Below, piece by piece: positions 25,534 to 34,639 of a DNA stretch of 64,000 nucleotides. Both the position numbers and the translations under genes were made by a program. The DNA is from Kaistella solincola (GTDB taxonomy: Bacteria; Bacteroidota; Bacteroidia; Flavobacteriales; Weeksellaceae), in contig NZ_JSYK01000002.1 in the NCBI RefSeq assembly GCF_000812875.1, positions 434,001 to 498,000 of the forward strand, in the 5' to 3' direction. Below the pieces are notes generated by a model that saw nothing but the letters and a program-made list of their open reading frames with translations, was not told where the DNA came from and made no database searches. How positions within the stretch are numbered: position 1 is the stretch's first letter; the number at the start of each line of letters is the position of its first letter.

Positions 25534-26853
25534 TTAGAATATATCTTCAAAAGCCATATCGACTTCCAGTTTTTCGGCGAGAAGTTTTGATATTTTTATG
25601 CGAAGTGGCTCAATATCAATGTTTTCCATCGCGTCATTAGCGAAAGCGAAAAGTAACATGGCCTGCGCTTCTTTGTGTGAAATTCCGCGCGCGCGCAGGT
25701 AAAACAGCGCATCTTCATTGAGCTGACCGACGGTACAGCCGTGGGAACATTTCACATCATCAGCGAAAATTTCAAGCTGCGGTTTACTATCCACCGAAGC
25801 GCCTTCGTTCAGCAAAACATTGTTGTTTTGCTGATAAGCATTGGTTTTCTGCGCGATTTTGTCCACGTAAACTTTGCCGTTGAAAACGCCGTGAGATTTG
25901 CCTTTGTAAATCCCTTTATAATTTTGGTAGCTTTCACAATTCGGCGTTTTGTGATGCACGGCTGTGTGGTGATCCACGTGCTGCTCGTTGTCGATAATCG
26001 TGATTCCGTTCATGAACGAGTTGATGTTTTCGCCGTTATGAATGAAATCCAGGTTGTTTCTTACGAGTTTTCCGCCGAAGGAAAAAGTGTTCACGGTGGT
26101 TAAACTGTCGCGCTCCTGTTTTGCAAAAGTGTGGTCCACTAGGTAAGATGTGTCGCTGTCGTTCTGCACTTTGTGCCAGTCTGCCTTCGCGTTCTGATAA
26201 GTGAAAATTTCGGTAACCGTGTTGGTGAAAACGTAGGTTTCATCGAAGTTATGGTGACTTTCAATGACCTCGATTTTGGAACCTTCTTCTGCAATCAGCA
26301 AATTTCTGGTGTTGTAAAAGGTATTTTCGTCCTGATTTTGCGAAATGTAAAAAACGTGGATGGGTTTTTCAATCACCACATTTTTCGGTACTTTCAGGAA
26401 AAATCCCTGCTTGCAGTATGCCGTGTTTAAATTGGTGAAGGCCAGATTTTGGTCGGCGATGGTATTGAAATAATGCTCGAAAACATCTTTATGATTCGGA
26501 TCGTTCAGCGCGAAATTAAATGATAATAATTCCACGTTTTCGATCGAAATTTTTGAAAGTTCCTTGTGCAGTCTTCCATTAATAAAGACAATCCAGTCGA
26601 AATTTTCTTCGCCTAGATGAAGTTCAGCTATCTGTTCCTTGGAAATGGTGTGCGCTTCTGTCGGGAAAAAATTATAATTTTTTTCGGTTATTTCGCGCAA
26701 ATTTGTGTATTTATATTCTTCGTCTTTCTTTGTGGGAAAGCCAAAATGAAAGAACTTTTGCAGGGCTGCCTTTCGGTTTTCATCAAGAAAACGGTGCTGA
26801 AGCGTATCTAAAAAAGCCGCGTGGTTATTTTGTATATTTTCTAATAAAGCCAT
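25534..26853 (-). CDS. sufD: Fe-S cluster assembly scaffold protein SufD
   Basis: The 439-residue protein is the SufD partner of the SufBC2D scaffold. Typical parts are the N-terminal helix-rich segment, the beta-helix core with ESYQNYKGIYKGKSHGVFNGKVYVDKIAQ, and the C-terminal CSHGCTVGQLNEDALFYLRARGI. It is the last gene of sufA-B-C-D. Length is typical. Confidence 0.95.
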   Translation of the reverse strand: MALLENIQNNHAAFLDTLQHRFLDENRKAALQKFFHFGFPTKKDEEYKYTNLREITEKNYNFFPTEAHTISKEQIAELHLGEENFDWIVFINGRLHKELSKISIENVELLSFNFALNDPNHKDVFEHYFNTIADQNLAFTNLNTAYCKQGFFLKVPKNVVIEKPIHVFYISQNQDENTFYNTRNLLIAEEGSKIEVIESHHNFDETYVFTNTVTEIFTYQNAKADWHKVQNDSDTSYLVDHTFAKQERDSLTTVNTFSFGGKLVRNNLDFIHNGENINSFMNGITIIDNEQHVDHHTAVHHKTPNCESYQNYKGIYKGKSHGVFNGKVYVDKIAQKTNAYQQNNNVLLNEGASVDSKPQLEIFADDVKCSHGCTVGQLNEDALFYLRARGISHKEAQAMLLFAFANDAMENIDIEPLRIKISKLLAEKLEVDMAFEDIF

Positions 26854-26915
26854 TATTTAGTTTGATATTTGAAGTTTGATATTTTAAAAGAAATCAGCGT
26901 AGTTCAAATCTCAAA

Positions 26916-27659
26916 TTAATTCAAAAGCCAATCGTATCCTTTATCTTCAAGTTCCAAAGCCAGCGATTTGTCGCCTGTTTTAATGATTTTTCCGTCAGCC
27001 AGAACGTGTACAAAATCTGGTTCGATATAATCTAAAAGTCTCTGGTAATGGGTAATCAATAGAACAGCGTTTCCGGCGTTACGGAAAGAATTTACACCAT
27101 CTGCTACAATTCGAAGCGCGTCAATATCAAGACCAGAATCAGTTTCATCCAGAATCGCTAATTTCGGATTGAGCATCATCATCTGGAAGATTTCGTTACG
27201 TTTTTTCTCACCACCAGAAAAACCCTGGTTTAAAGAACGTGAAAGGAAATCTCTTTTAATGTTCAGCTTTTCGGAGTTTTCTTTCACCAAAGCCAACATT
27301 TCTTTCGCCGACATATTTTCTAAACCTTTTGCTTTTCGGTTTTCGTTGATGGCAGCTTTTATAAAATTGGTCACGGTAACACCAGGAATTTCCACAGGAT
27401 ATTGAAAAGAAAGAAAAATGCCTTCGTGCGCTCTTTCTTCCGGCGCATCTTCCACGATATCTTTTCCTTCGAAAAGAATTTCACCGTCGGTAACTTCGTA
27501 ATCTTCTTTCCCGGCGATTACCGAAGCTAAAGTTGATTTTCCGGCACCGTTTGGTCCCATAATCGCGTGAACTTCACCCGGATTTATTTGAAGATTAATT
27601 CCTTTCAGAATTTCTGCTCCGTCTTCGATCTTTGCGTGTAAGTTGTTAATTTTTAACAT
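26916..27659 (-). CDS. sufC: Fe-S cluster assembly ATPase SufC
   Basis: The 247-residue ABC-type ATPase has Walker A GPNGAGKST, signature FSGGEKKRNEI and Walker B LAILDETDSGLDIDAL, the last a hallmark of SufC. It powers cluster assembly on SufBD. It lies between sufB and sufD. Confidence 0.96.
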   Translation of the reverse strand: MLKINNLHAKIEDGAEILKGINLQINPGEVHAIMGPNGAGKSTLASVIAGKEDYEVTDGEILFEGKDIVEDAPEERAHEGIFLSFQYPVEIPGVTVTNFIKAAINENRKAKGLENMSAKEMLALVKENSEKLNIKRDFLSRSLNQGFSGGEKKRNEIFQMMMLNPKLAILDETDSGLDIDALRIVADGVNSFRNAGNAVLLITHYQRLLDYIEPDFVHVLADGKIIKTGDKSLALELEDKGYDWLLN

Positions 27660-27743
27660 AATATGAAATGAGGTAATTAGATAATTAAAGGTTAATTACT
27701 TCCTGTTTTTTATTTTAAATATTTAATGAAATTTTCTGGCAGG

Positions 27744-27761
27744 TATTTGGGCAAATTTTTT
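27744..27761. repeat. Family-'P'-like motif between sufB and sufC
   Basis: TATTTGGGCAAATTTTTT in the 114-nt sufC-sufB gap shares TATTTGGGCAAATTTTT with 22983-23005. It is absent from the sufC-sufD gap. Confidence 0.4.
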
Positions 27762-27773
27762 GCTTTTGGCAAA

Positions 27774-29222
27774 TTAACCGACGCTACCTTCCAAAGAAAT
27801 TTCTAATAATTTTTGTGCTTCGATGGCAAATTCCATCGGTAATTTGTTCAGTACTTCTTTTCCGAAACCATTTACAATCAGCGCAATTGCTTTTTCAGTG
27901 CTGATTCCTCTTTGGTTACAGTAGAAAATCTGGTCTTCACCAATTTTTGAAGTTGTGGCTTCGTGCTCAAGCTGCGCTGTCGGATTTTTTACTTCAATAT
28001 ATGGGAAGGTGTGTGCGCCACAATCATTACCCATCAATAAAGAATCACACTGTGAAAAGTTCCGCGCACCTTTTGCAGTCGGCATTACTTTCACCAAACC
28101 ACGGTAAGAATTGTTGGATTTACCGGCTGAAATTCCTTTAGAAATTATGGTGGATTTCGTGTTTTTTCCGATGTGAATCATCTTTGTTCCCGTATCTGCG
28201 TACTGATGGTGATTGGTAACCGCGATGGAATAAAATTCACCGATGGAATTATCACCTTTTAATATACAGCTCGGATATTTCCAAGTTACGGCAGAACCTG
28301 TTTCCACCTGAGTCCAGGAAATTTTTGCGTTTTTCTCACAAATTCCGCGTTTTGTTACGAAATTAAAAACACCACCTTTACCTTCGGAGTCTCCAGGGAA
28401 CCAGTTTTGTACAGTTGAATACTTAATTTCTGCATCATCTATAGCAAATAATTCCACTACGGCAGCATGCAACTGATTTTCGTCGCGCGCTGGTGCGGTG
28501 CATCCTTCCAGATAAGAAACGTAGCTTCCTTCATCAGCGATAAGCAGCGTTCTTTCGAACTGCCCACTACCCGACTGGTTAATACGGAAATACGTGGAAA
28601 GTTCCATCGGGCATTTTACCCCTTTCGGAATGTAGCAAAAACTTCCGTCGGAAAAGACCGCGGAGTTCAGGGCTGCATAGAAATTATCGCCTCTTGGGAC
28701 AACTTTTCCGATATATTTACGAACCAATTCGGGATAATCGCGGATCGCTTCGGAAATAGCGCAGAAAATAATGCCTTTTTCCTTTAATGTTTTCTGAAAC
28801 GTGGTTTTAACTGAAACTGAATCGACCACGATGTCCATCGCAACGCCGGTCAGCCTCTTCTGCTCATTAATATTGATGCCGAGCTTTTCGAAAGTCTTCA
28901 ATAATTCCGGATCAACTTCATCTAAACTCGCCAATTCCGGTTTTTTCTTTGGTGCCGCGTAATATTGAATCGACTGAAAATCAACCTTTTCATATTTCAC
29001 ATTCGCCCAATCCGGTTCTTCCATTTTTTGCCAGATGCGGAAAGCTTCAAGGCGCCATTCCGTCATCCATTCCGGTTCTTCTTTTTTTGCCGAAATCATC
29101 CGGACAATTTCTTCGCTTAAGCCGATGGGGAAATCGTCATACTCAATATCTGTGGTAAAACCGTATTCGTATTTCTGATTTTCAAGATCAACCCGAAGGT
29201 CGTCTTCTGTATATTTTGCCAT
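27774..29222 (-). CDS. sufB: Fe-S cluster assembly protein SufB
   Basis: The 482-residue scaffold contains the conserved core [36 protein letters not shown] and the C-terminal [13 protein letters not shown], with [21 protein letters not shown] as cluster site. Length and motifs agree with SufB rather than SufD. It follows sufA by 21 nt. Confidence 0.97.
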   Translation of the reverse strand: MAKYTEDDLRVDLENQKYEYGFTTDIEYDDFPIGLSEEIVRMISAKKEEPEWMTEWRLEAFRIWQKMEEPDWANVKYEKVDFQSIQYYAAPKKKPELASLDEVDPELLKTFEKLGININEQKRLTGVAMDIVVDSVSVKTTFQKTLKEKGIIFCAISEAIRDYPELVRKYIGKVVPRGDNFYAALNSAVFSDGSFCYIPKGVKCPMELSTYFRINQSGSGQFERTLLIADEGSYVSYLEGCTAPARDENQLHAAVVELFAIDDAEIKYSTVQNWFPGDSEGKGGVFNFVTKRGICEKNAKISWTQVETGSAVTWKYPSCILKGDNSIGEFYSIAVTNHHQYADTGTKMIHIGKNTKSTIISKGISAGKSNNSYRGLVKVMPTAKGARNFSQCDSLLMGNDCGAHTFPYIEVKNPTAQLEHEATTSKIGEDQIFYCNQRGISTEKAIALIVNGFGKEVLNKLPMEFAIEAQKLLEISLEGSVG

Positions 29223-29243
29223 TTTCTTAAAAATTATAGGAAT

Positions 29244-29573
29244 TTACAGGGAAAAACTTTCACCACAACCGCAAGTTCTGTTCGCGTTTGGGTTGTTGAA
29301 GATGAACCCTTTTCCGTTTAAACCTCCTGAATATTCCAAAGTAGTTCCTGCCAGATAAAGAATTGATTTTTTATCGATGATAATTTTAATACCATTATCC
29401 TCAAAAACCTGGTCAGCGTCGTCTTTTTGGTTATCAAATCTCAGTACATATTCCAATCCAGAACAACCGCCGCTTTTTACACCGACTCTTATATAATCTT
29501 CAAAAGGCCTAAAACCTTCTTCAGTCATTAACTGAATGGCTTTGTCTTTTGCGTGATCGCTAACTTTTATCAT
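29244..29573 (-). CDS. A-type Fe-S carrier (SufA/IscA/ErpA)
   Basis: The 109-residue protein has the three conserved cysteines: SGGCSGLEY and a terminal RTCGCGESF. It transfers clusters to apoproteins. It heads the operon and is preceded by a promoter. A sub-family label between SufA, IscA and ErpA is not possible from the sequence alone, though the operon context favours SufA. Confidence 0.9.
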   Translation of the reverse strand: MIKVSDHAKDKAIQLMTEEGFRPFEDYIRVGVKSGGCSGLEYVLRFDNQKDDADQVFEDNGIKIIIDKKSILYLAGTTLEYSGGLNGKGFIFNNPNANRTCGCGESFSL

Positions 29574-29601
29574 TGTTTTTATTTAGAATCATTTTAGATT
29601 G

Positions 29602-29631
29602 CAAAATTACTAATAATAAAATGAAAATCAA
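29602..29631 (-). promoter_or_regulatory. Promoter of the suf operon
   Basis: TTG (29629-29631) and TAATTTTG (29602-29609) with 19-nt spacing on the minus strand. It is divergent from and close to the GLPGLI promoter at 29643-29650. Confidence 0.65.
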
Positions 29632-29642
29632 ATTAGGACGTA

Positions 29643-29650
29643 TATATTTG
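29643..29650 (+). promoter_or_regulatory. -7 element for the GLPGLI gene
   Basis: TATATTTG, 69 nt before the ATG at 29720. Confidence 0.5.
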
Positions 29651-29719
29651 TCTATACCTTCAATAGCTTTAAAAATTTAACTATTGCAGGCGAATTTCAT
29701 CCAAAACCAAATTAAAATA

Positions 29720-30559
29720 ATGAAAAAATTAGGATTGTTTTTTTTGGCCTTAACGAGCCAATTTTTTTTCGCACAAGCCACGCGTTTTGTTTATCAGGTT
29801 TCAATGAAACCGGATTCTACCAACCGAAACAATATTAAAACCGAAAACGCTTACCTTGATATTACTCCGGAAAAATCGGTTTTTTATGCTGAAAACCGGC
29901 TAAAAAGAGATTCCATTATGGGTAAAGCACGACAAACCGGCAGCTTTAATTTCGACAGAAGCCAAATGCAGTCATTGCGTACAAACCTGGATTTTCTTAT
30001 TGAAAAAGATTATAAAACAGGTAAAAAATTGTACAACGCCAGAATTTTGCGCGATCAATACTCTTACGAAGAAGACCGCCAGATGGACTGGAAAATTCTT
30101 CCAGAAATCGCCACAATTGGTGAATATAAAACCCAAAAAGCGCAAACAGATTTTGCAGGAAGAACCTGGTCCGCCTGGTTTACGACAGAAGTATCGTTTC
30201 AGGACGGACCATATAAATTTTCGGGTCTACCGGGTTTAATTGTAAAAGTTGAAGATGCGAAAGGTGATTATTCCTTTGACTTGAAAGAAACCAAAAAAAT
30301 TGCTGAAATGCAGGATTTTAACCAGCGTGGAAATTTAGTGAAAGTAAAACGGAAAGATTTTGAAAAGCAGGAAGCACAGTTCCGCAAAGATCCCGCAGCT
30401 TTTGTTCAGGCAGCGATGGGCGCGCGTGGCGGCTCCGGAATCAGCGCACCGCAAAGCCGTGGTTCCATGAGAAGCCCGGACCCCAATCAGCGCCGGCAAA
30501 TGGAAACCAGAATGGCCGAGGAGCAAAAGAAAAACAACAACCCGATTGAACTGAAATAA
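29720..30559 (+). CDS. GLPGLI family protein
   Basis: The 279-residue secreted protein has a signal peptide ending QFFFAQ and the family motif SGLPGLIVKVEDAKG near residue 174. The family is widespread in Bacteroidota with no established function. The last 60 residues are low-complexity, rich in Arg, Gln and Met. The start at ATG 29720 (MKKLGLFFLAL) fits the signal peptide; an upstream in-frame ATG was rejected. Confidence 0.85.
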   Translation: MKKLGLFFLALTSQFFFAQATRFVYQVSMKPDSTNRNNIKTENAYLDITPEKSVFYAENRLKRDSIMGKARQTGSFNFDRSQMQSLRTNLDFLIEKDYKTGKKLYNARILRDQYSYEEDRQMDWKILPEIATIGEYKTQKAQTDFAGRTWSAWFTTEVSFQDGPYKFSGLPGLIVKVEDAKGDYSFDLKETKKIAEMQDFNQRGNLVKVKRKDFEKQEAQFRKDPAAFVQAAMGARGGSGISAPQSRGSMRSPDPNQRRQMETRMAEEQKKNNNPIELK

Positions 30560-30565
30560 AAAAAT

Positions 30566-30588
30566 AACCCGCTATTTGCGGGTTTTTT
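30566..30588. terminator. Bidirectional terminator, GLPGLI and L,D-transpeptidase genes
   Basis: AACCCGC-TATTT-GCGGGTT with T run on the plus strand. Confidence 0.8.
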
Positions 30589-30601
30589 TATGTTTTGCTG
30601 T

Positions 30602-31366
30602 TTAGGAATTTACCTCTGCTTTCAACCATTTCGAGCTCGAAAGATATTGCTGATCAGGATAATAAATAAAGAGACAGTTTTCGTTTTTTATCGTGTTGAT
30701 GATCGGCTGCGCCAATTCACGCGGCACCGCCGGGCAACCCCAACTTCTACCCAAACGTTTCTGGCTCTTAATAAAATCATCACTCACATAATCTGCGCCG
30801 TGCATTACAATTGCGCGCTGCAGCGCCGCATCATTGTAACCCGCGTCCATGCCGATGAGCTTCAGCGAATATCCGTTTGAACCATTATAAGAACCTTCGG
30901 TGATATAAAAACCCAAACTGCTTTGGTAAGAACTTTCAATATTCGAAAATTTCTGCGCAAATTCTTCACCGGTATTTTTTCCGTGTGCGACAAGTGAATT
31001 AAACAGAACTTTCTTTTCAGCAAGATCTATTACCCACAATCTTTTTTCGGTGGAAGAAAGTGAAAAATCGCAGATGGTTAAAAGATTGGAATTTTCGGGC
31101 ATTTTTCCGGCTTTTTTTAAGTTTTCAAAACCAAGAAAAGCTTTTTCAAAAACTTCGGGATTAAGTTTTTTCATATCGGAAAAAGAAATGCTGTTATAAA
31201 TTTCTGCCGCCTTTTCGGCCGAATTTTTTGCTTTTGACTTCAGCGGAATATTTGTGGTTTCAGCTTTAATAATATTTGCTGTGTGCTTTTCGCTTTTGCT
31301 TTTAATGGTGTAGAAAGAAGTGCTGAAAAACAGAACAGAAACTAAGATTAAAAGGAATTTTTGCAT
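30602..31366 (-). CDS. L,D-transpeptidase family protein (YkuD-like catalytic domain)
   Basis: The 254-residue exported protein has an N-terminal hydrophobic segment and a catalytic domain near 170-225. IVMHGADYVS gives the His and GRSWGCPAVP the catalytic Cys. Such enzymes make 3-3 cross-links in peptidoglycan or attach proteins to it. The SWGC motif matches the variant of the family named murein L,D-transpeptidase catalytic domain proteins. Convergent with the GLPGLI gene; own promoter. Confidence 0.82.
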   Translation of the reverse strand: MQKFLLILVSVLFFSTSFYTIKSKSEKHTANIIKAETTNIPLKSKAKNSAEKAAEIYNSISFSDMKKLNPEVFEKAFLGFENLKKAGKMPENSNLLTICDFSLSSTEKRLWVIDLAEKKVLFNSLVAHGKNTGEEFAQKFSNIESSYQSSLGFYITEGSYNGSNGYSLKLIGMDAGYNDAALQRAIVMHGADYVSDDFIKSQKRLGRSWGCPAVPRELAQPIINTIKNENCLFIYYPDQQYLSSSKWLKAEVNS

Positions 31367-31392
31367 AGGTAATGTTTGGTAATTTGGAGGCG

Positions 31393-31400
31393 CAAAAATA
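31393..31400 (-). promoter_or_regulatory. -7 element for the L,D-transpeptidase gene
   Basis: TATTTTTG on the minus strand 27 nt before the ATG. A TTG lies 15 nt further upstream. Confidence 0.5.
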
Positions 31401-31490
31401 CAATTATTTAATTATCAAGCCTTTAAATGATAAATTTTTAACTTTTTCTTATGAAGGTTTAACAGTGTTCGTAGATCGGAAATTAATTAG

Positions 31491-31498
31491 TAATTTTG
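31491..31498 (+). promoter_or_regulatory. -7 element of the metal cassette
   Basis: TAATTTTG stands just 7 nt before the ATG of the Cys-rich protein, so transcripts may have almost no leader. Confidence 0.55.
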
Positions 31499-31505
31499 CA
31501 TCAGC

Positions 31506-31883
31506 ATGTTGAAAACTTTAAAAATACTTTTTATCGTCTTGGGTCTTGGAATTTTTATTCTGCCCAAACAAATGGTATTTGCACAAAGCCCCGTTGAACA
31601 TTGCGACAAAAAAATGAATGACGCCAAGAACTGCTGCGACACGAAAAAGTCCACCGACTGTCATTCGAAAACCACAAAAGATTCACCTAAAAAAGACGAC
31701 TGTAACCACGATTGCAACGACTGTAAATCGTGCACTGTTCAGTTTACCGTAAATTTCCTTTCGGCGGAATTCAATTCACCTTTTGAAAAGCATTTTTTTG
31801 CTTCAAAGGCAAATTTTGATTACCAAACGCTGCACTTTACTTCTGCTCTTCAAAACATTTGGCAACCGCCAAAAATTGGTTAA
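31506..31883 (+). CDS. Cys-rich secreted protein, candidate metal-binding component
   Basis: The 125-residue protein has a signal peptide (about 1-26, ending FAQ). Eight cysteines fall within residues 33-76, in EHC, NCC, TDC, DDC, HDC, NDC and KSC, interspersed with His, Asp and Lys. The C-terminus ends NIWQPPKIG. The EHC, CC and PP elements recall Bacteroidota proteins of the HYC_CC_PP type, but I am not sure of that assignment. It is the first gene of a cluster with an HMA-fused TonB-dependent receptor, so metal binding is likely and copper is the first guess, not shown by the sequence. Its stop codon lies inside the structured element 31879-31933. Confidence 0.7.
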   Translation: MLKTLKILFIVLGLGIFILPKQMVFAQSPVEHCDKKMNDAKNCCDTKKSTDCHSKTTKDSPKKDDCNHDCNDCKSCTVQFTVNFLSAEFNSPFEKHFFASKANFDYQTLHFTSALQNIWQPPKIG

Positions 31884-31933
31884 CATACCTCGTACAGCCG
31901 AAAGTTTGTACTTTCGGTAATTTCTATGTTAAC
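31879..31933 (+). promoter_or_regulatory. Structured intercistronic RNA, candidate switch
   Basis: An outer 9-bp stem GTTAACATA/TATGTTAAC (31879-31887 with 31925-31933) encloses a 7-bp hairpin CCGAAAG/CTTTCGG (31898-31904 with 31911-31917). A competing hairpin GTACA/TGTAC (31892-31896 with 31907-31911) cannot form together with the inner one. The structure begins on the upstream stop codon and ends 16 nt before the receptor ATG. No T tract follows, so it is not an ordinary terminator. Confidence 0.5.
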
Positions 31934-31949
31934 TAATTTATTTTAAAAA

Positions 31950-34613
31950 ATGAAAACTTTATTAAGAAGTCTCTTAGTATTTATATTCTTAATTTCCTCT
32001 TTTATTTCCGCTCAAACGCTTACAAAATCTACTTTTACCGTAAAAGGAGAATGCGGAATGTGTGAAGAAAGAATTGAAACCTCAGCCAAAAAATCCGGCG
32101 CTGAAACCGCTGTGTGGAACGCTGAAACCCAAAAACTTGAAGTAGAATTTGATCCGGCAAAAACATCGGCGGATTTAATTTTAAAAAATATCGCTGATGT
32201 GGGCCACGACAACGAAAAATACCGTGCTTCAGATGCAATTTATGACAAGTTACCAAGCTGCTGTCATTATGAACGAAGCCCAGATTTATTGTCAGCAACT
32301 ACAGAAACTGTAATTGCAGCACCCACTCAGGAATACTTTGTGCGTGGCAATTGCGATATGTGTAAAGCCAGAATTGAAACTGCAGCAAAAAGCGCCGGCG
32401 CCACAGATGCAAACTGGAGTGCAGAAACGCAAAAGGTTTCTCTGGAATTCGATCCTGCAAAAACGTCTGCTGAAGCTATTTTGAAAAAAATCGCTGATGT
32501 TGGGCACGATAATGAAAAGTTTTTAACCACCGGTACGGTTTATAAAAAGTTGCCTGGCTGTTGTCTTTATGACCGCGACGCAGAATTTGGTGTGCAGGGC
32601 GAAGGCGTGCATTCCGATGCGCCAAAACCTAAAAAAGATTTCAGCAACTTCGATGACCATTTTCAAAAATCCATCGACGAAGTTCGGCTTATAAAAACGG
32701 CTGATGCAACGGCTCTAAGCAAGAAGGAAACCGGATTAACCTTTAATATCGGAACAAAAGAATTGCTGAAAGCGGCATGTTGTAACCTTTCTGAAAGTTT
32801 TGAAACCAACGCCACTGTGGACGTTTCCTTCAGCAACGCAGTCACGGGAACAAAACAACTGAAAATGCTTGGTTTAGACCAAAAATACACCGCTTTAACT
32901 AAAGAACTTTTACCTTCTGTTCGCGGTTTAGCGGCGCCTTATGGTTTAAATTTGATTCCGGGACGCTGGATTGGCGGGATTCAACTGACCAAAGGTGGCA
33001 GCACCGTGGTGAACGGCTACGAAAGTATTACCGGCCAGATCAATACCGAGCTTTTAAAATTCAATGAAACTCCGGAAACTGCATTAAATGTTTTCGCTGA
33101 CGCGAACGGCCGCGTGGAAACCAACATCACTTCTACTACTCCTTTGAACGAAAAATGGAACCAAACAGTGTTGCTTCACGGCAACGCAACTTTAGGTGAA
33201 ATTGATTCTAATGACGATGGATTTCTGGATCAACCGACCGGGAACCAAATTAATGCTGCTTATTTGCTGAATTATAACGATTTGGAAAATTCGGGCTGGG
33301 GAACGCATTTCGGAATAAGTTTTGTGAAAGACGAGCGTTTCGGTGGACAAACTGCATTTGACAAAAAAATTGATCAGTCTCAGCAGAACGCTTATGGTGT
33401 GGGAATCGATCTTTCGCGCTTTGAAATCTGGAACAAAACCGGCTATATTTTTAAAGATAAACCCTACCAAAGTATCGGTTGGATGAACCAGTTCACCACG
33501 CACCTGCAGGACAGTTTTTTTGGAAACCGAAATTATTGGGGCAAACAGAACACTTTTTATTCAAATTTGGTTTTTGAAAGTATAATCGGCAACACCAATA
33601 ATAAATTTAAAACCGGCGCAAGTTTTCTGTATGACAATTACGACGAAGATTATTTAACGCAAAATTACCAAAGAACTGAAACGGTTCCCGGTTTATTTTT
33701 CGAGTACACGCTTTCAGGTTTGAAATATACTTTGGTTGCAGGTGTCCGAACAGATTTCCACAACTTAGCCGGAACTCAGTTTACACCGCGTTTGAACTTC
33801 AAATATGATCTTTCACCGAAAACCATTTTGAGACTTTCTGCTGGACGAGGTTTCCGTACAGCGAATGTTTTCGCGGAAAATCAGCAGTATTTCGCTTCAA
33901 ACCGTGAGATTGAAATCTTAGGAAATGGCGGAAAAATATATGATTTAGAGCCGGAAATTGCCTGGAATTACGGTGCAAGTCTTCAGCAGGAATTCAAATT
34001 ATTTAATCGTAAAGCAAGTTTAGTTGCTGATTTCTTCAGAACAGATTTTCAAAATCAGGTCCTTACGGATTTAGACGTTTCACCGCAGAAAATCGTGTTT
34101 TACAACTTAGACGGAAATTCGTTTGCAAACAGTTTCCAAACACAGGTTGATTTTTCACCAGCCAGAAATCTGGAAATGAGATTGGCGTATAAATATTATG
34201 ATGTTCAGGCTGATTTTAAAGGTGGAAGCAGAGAAATTCCATTCATGGCAAAAAACCGTGGATTCTTTAATGCTTCTTACTCCACAACTAAAAATGAAAA
34301 AGAAGGTTTCTGGAATTTTGACACCACTTTACAATTGGTGGGACAGCAAAAACTTCCGAACTTAAATTCAAACCCGGCAGAATATAGACTTCCGGAATAT
34401 TCGAAAAGCTACGCGACGCTAAATGCACAGATTTCGCGAAACTTCAACAAAAATTTCCGTGCTTATATTGGTGGTGAAAATTTAACAAGTACAATGCAAG
34501 CCAACCCGATTTTGGATGCTGAGAATCCGTTTGGAAATTATTTCGATGCCGGAATGGTGTACGCACCGATTATGCCTGCAAATGTTTACGTGGGTGTAGA
34601 TTTTAAATTTTAA
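31950..34613 (+). CDS. TonB-dependent receptor with two N-terminal heavy-metal (HMA) domains
   Basis: The 887-residue outer-membrane receptor has a signal peptide (1-21) and two HMA domains, with GECGMC (Cys35/38) and GNCDMC (Cys135/138). Each is followed by a di-cysteine segment, LPSCCHYER and LPGCCLYDR (Cys104/105, Cys204/205). A plug with the motif LLKAACCNLSESFETN and a large beta-barrel ending in Phe (VDFKF) follow. The usual carboxypeptidase-like domain before the plug is missing, its place taken by HMA domains. The two HMA units are offset by exactly 100 residues. The barrel imports a ligand driven by TonB. The HMA and CC motifs point to a soft metal such as copper, but this is inference. 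It lies between the Cys-rich protein gene and the twin-motif lipoprotein gene. Confidence 0.85.
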   Translation: MKTLLRSLLVFIFLISSFISAQTLTKSTFTVKGECGMCEERIETSAKKSGAETAVWNAETQKLEVEFDPAKTSADLILKNIADVGHDNEKYRASDAIYDKLPSCCHYERSPDLLSATTETVIAAPTQEYFVRGNCDMCKARIETAAKSAGATDANWSAETQKVSLEFDPAKTSAEAILKKIADVGHDNEKFLTTGTVYKKLPGCCLYDRDAEFGVQGEGVHSDAPKPKKDFSNFDDHFQKSIDEVRLIKTADATALSKKETGLTFNIGTKELLKAACCNLSESFETNATVDVSFSNAVTGTKQLKMLGLDQKYTALTKELLPSVRGLAAPYGLNLIPGRWIGGIQLTKGGSTVVNGYESITGQINTELLKFNETPETALNVFADANGRVETNITSTTPLNEKWNQTVLLHGNATLGEIDSNDDGFLDQPTGNQINAAYLLNYNDLENSGWGTHFGISFVKDERFGGQTAFDKKIDQSQQNAYGVGIDLSRFEIWNKTGYIFKDKPYQSIGWMNQFTTHLQDSFFGNRNYWGKQNTFYSNLVFESIIGNTNNKFKTGASFLYDNYDEDYLTQNYQRTETVPGLFFEYTLSGLKYTLVAGVRTDFHNLAGTQFTPRLNFKYDLSPKTILRLSAGRGFRTANVFAENQQYFASNREIEILGNGGKIYDLEPEIAWNYGASLQQEFKLFNRKASLVADFFRTDFQNQVLTDLDVSPQKIVFYNLDGNSFANSFQTQVDFSPARNLEMRLAYKYYDVQADFKGGSREIPFMAKNRGFFNASYSTTKNEKEGFWNFDTTLQLVGQQKLPNLNSNPAEYRLPEYSKSYATLNAQISRNFNKNFRAYIGGENLTSTMQANPILDAENPFGNYFDAGMVYAPIMPANVYVGVDFKF
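32019..32579 (+). repeat. 300-bp tandem duplication encoding the two HMA units
   Basis: Residues about 24-110 and 124-210 align without gaps at an offset of 100 residues (300 bp). The nucleotide sequences are clearly related, for example the stretch encoding EFDPAKTSA and IADVGHDNEK in both copies, but have drifted at synonymous sites. Confidence 0.85.
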
Positions 34614-34639
34614 TTAATACTTTTGATAAAACAGAAAAT

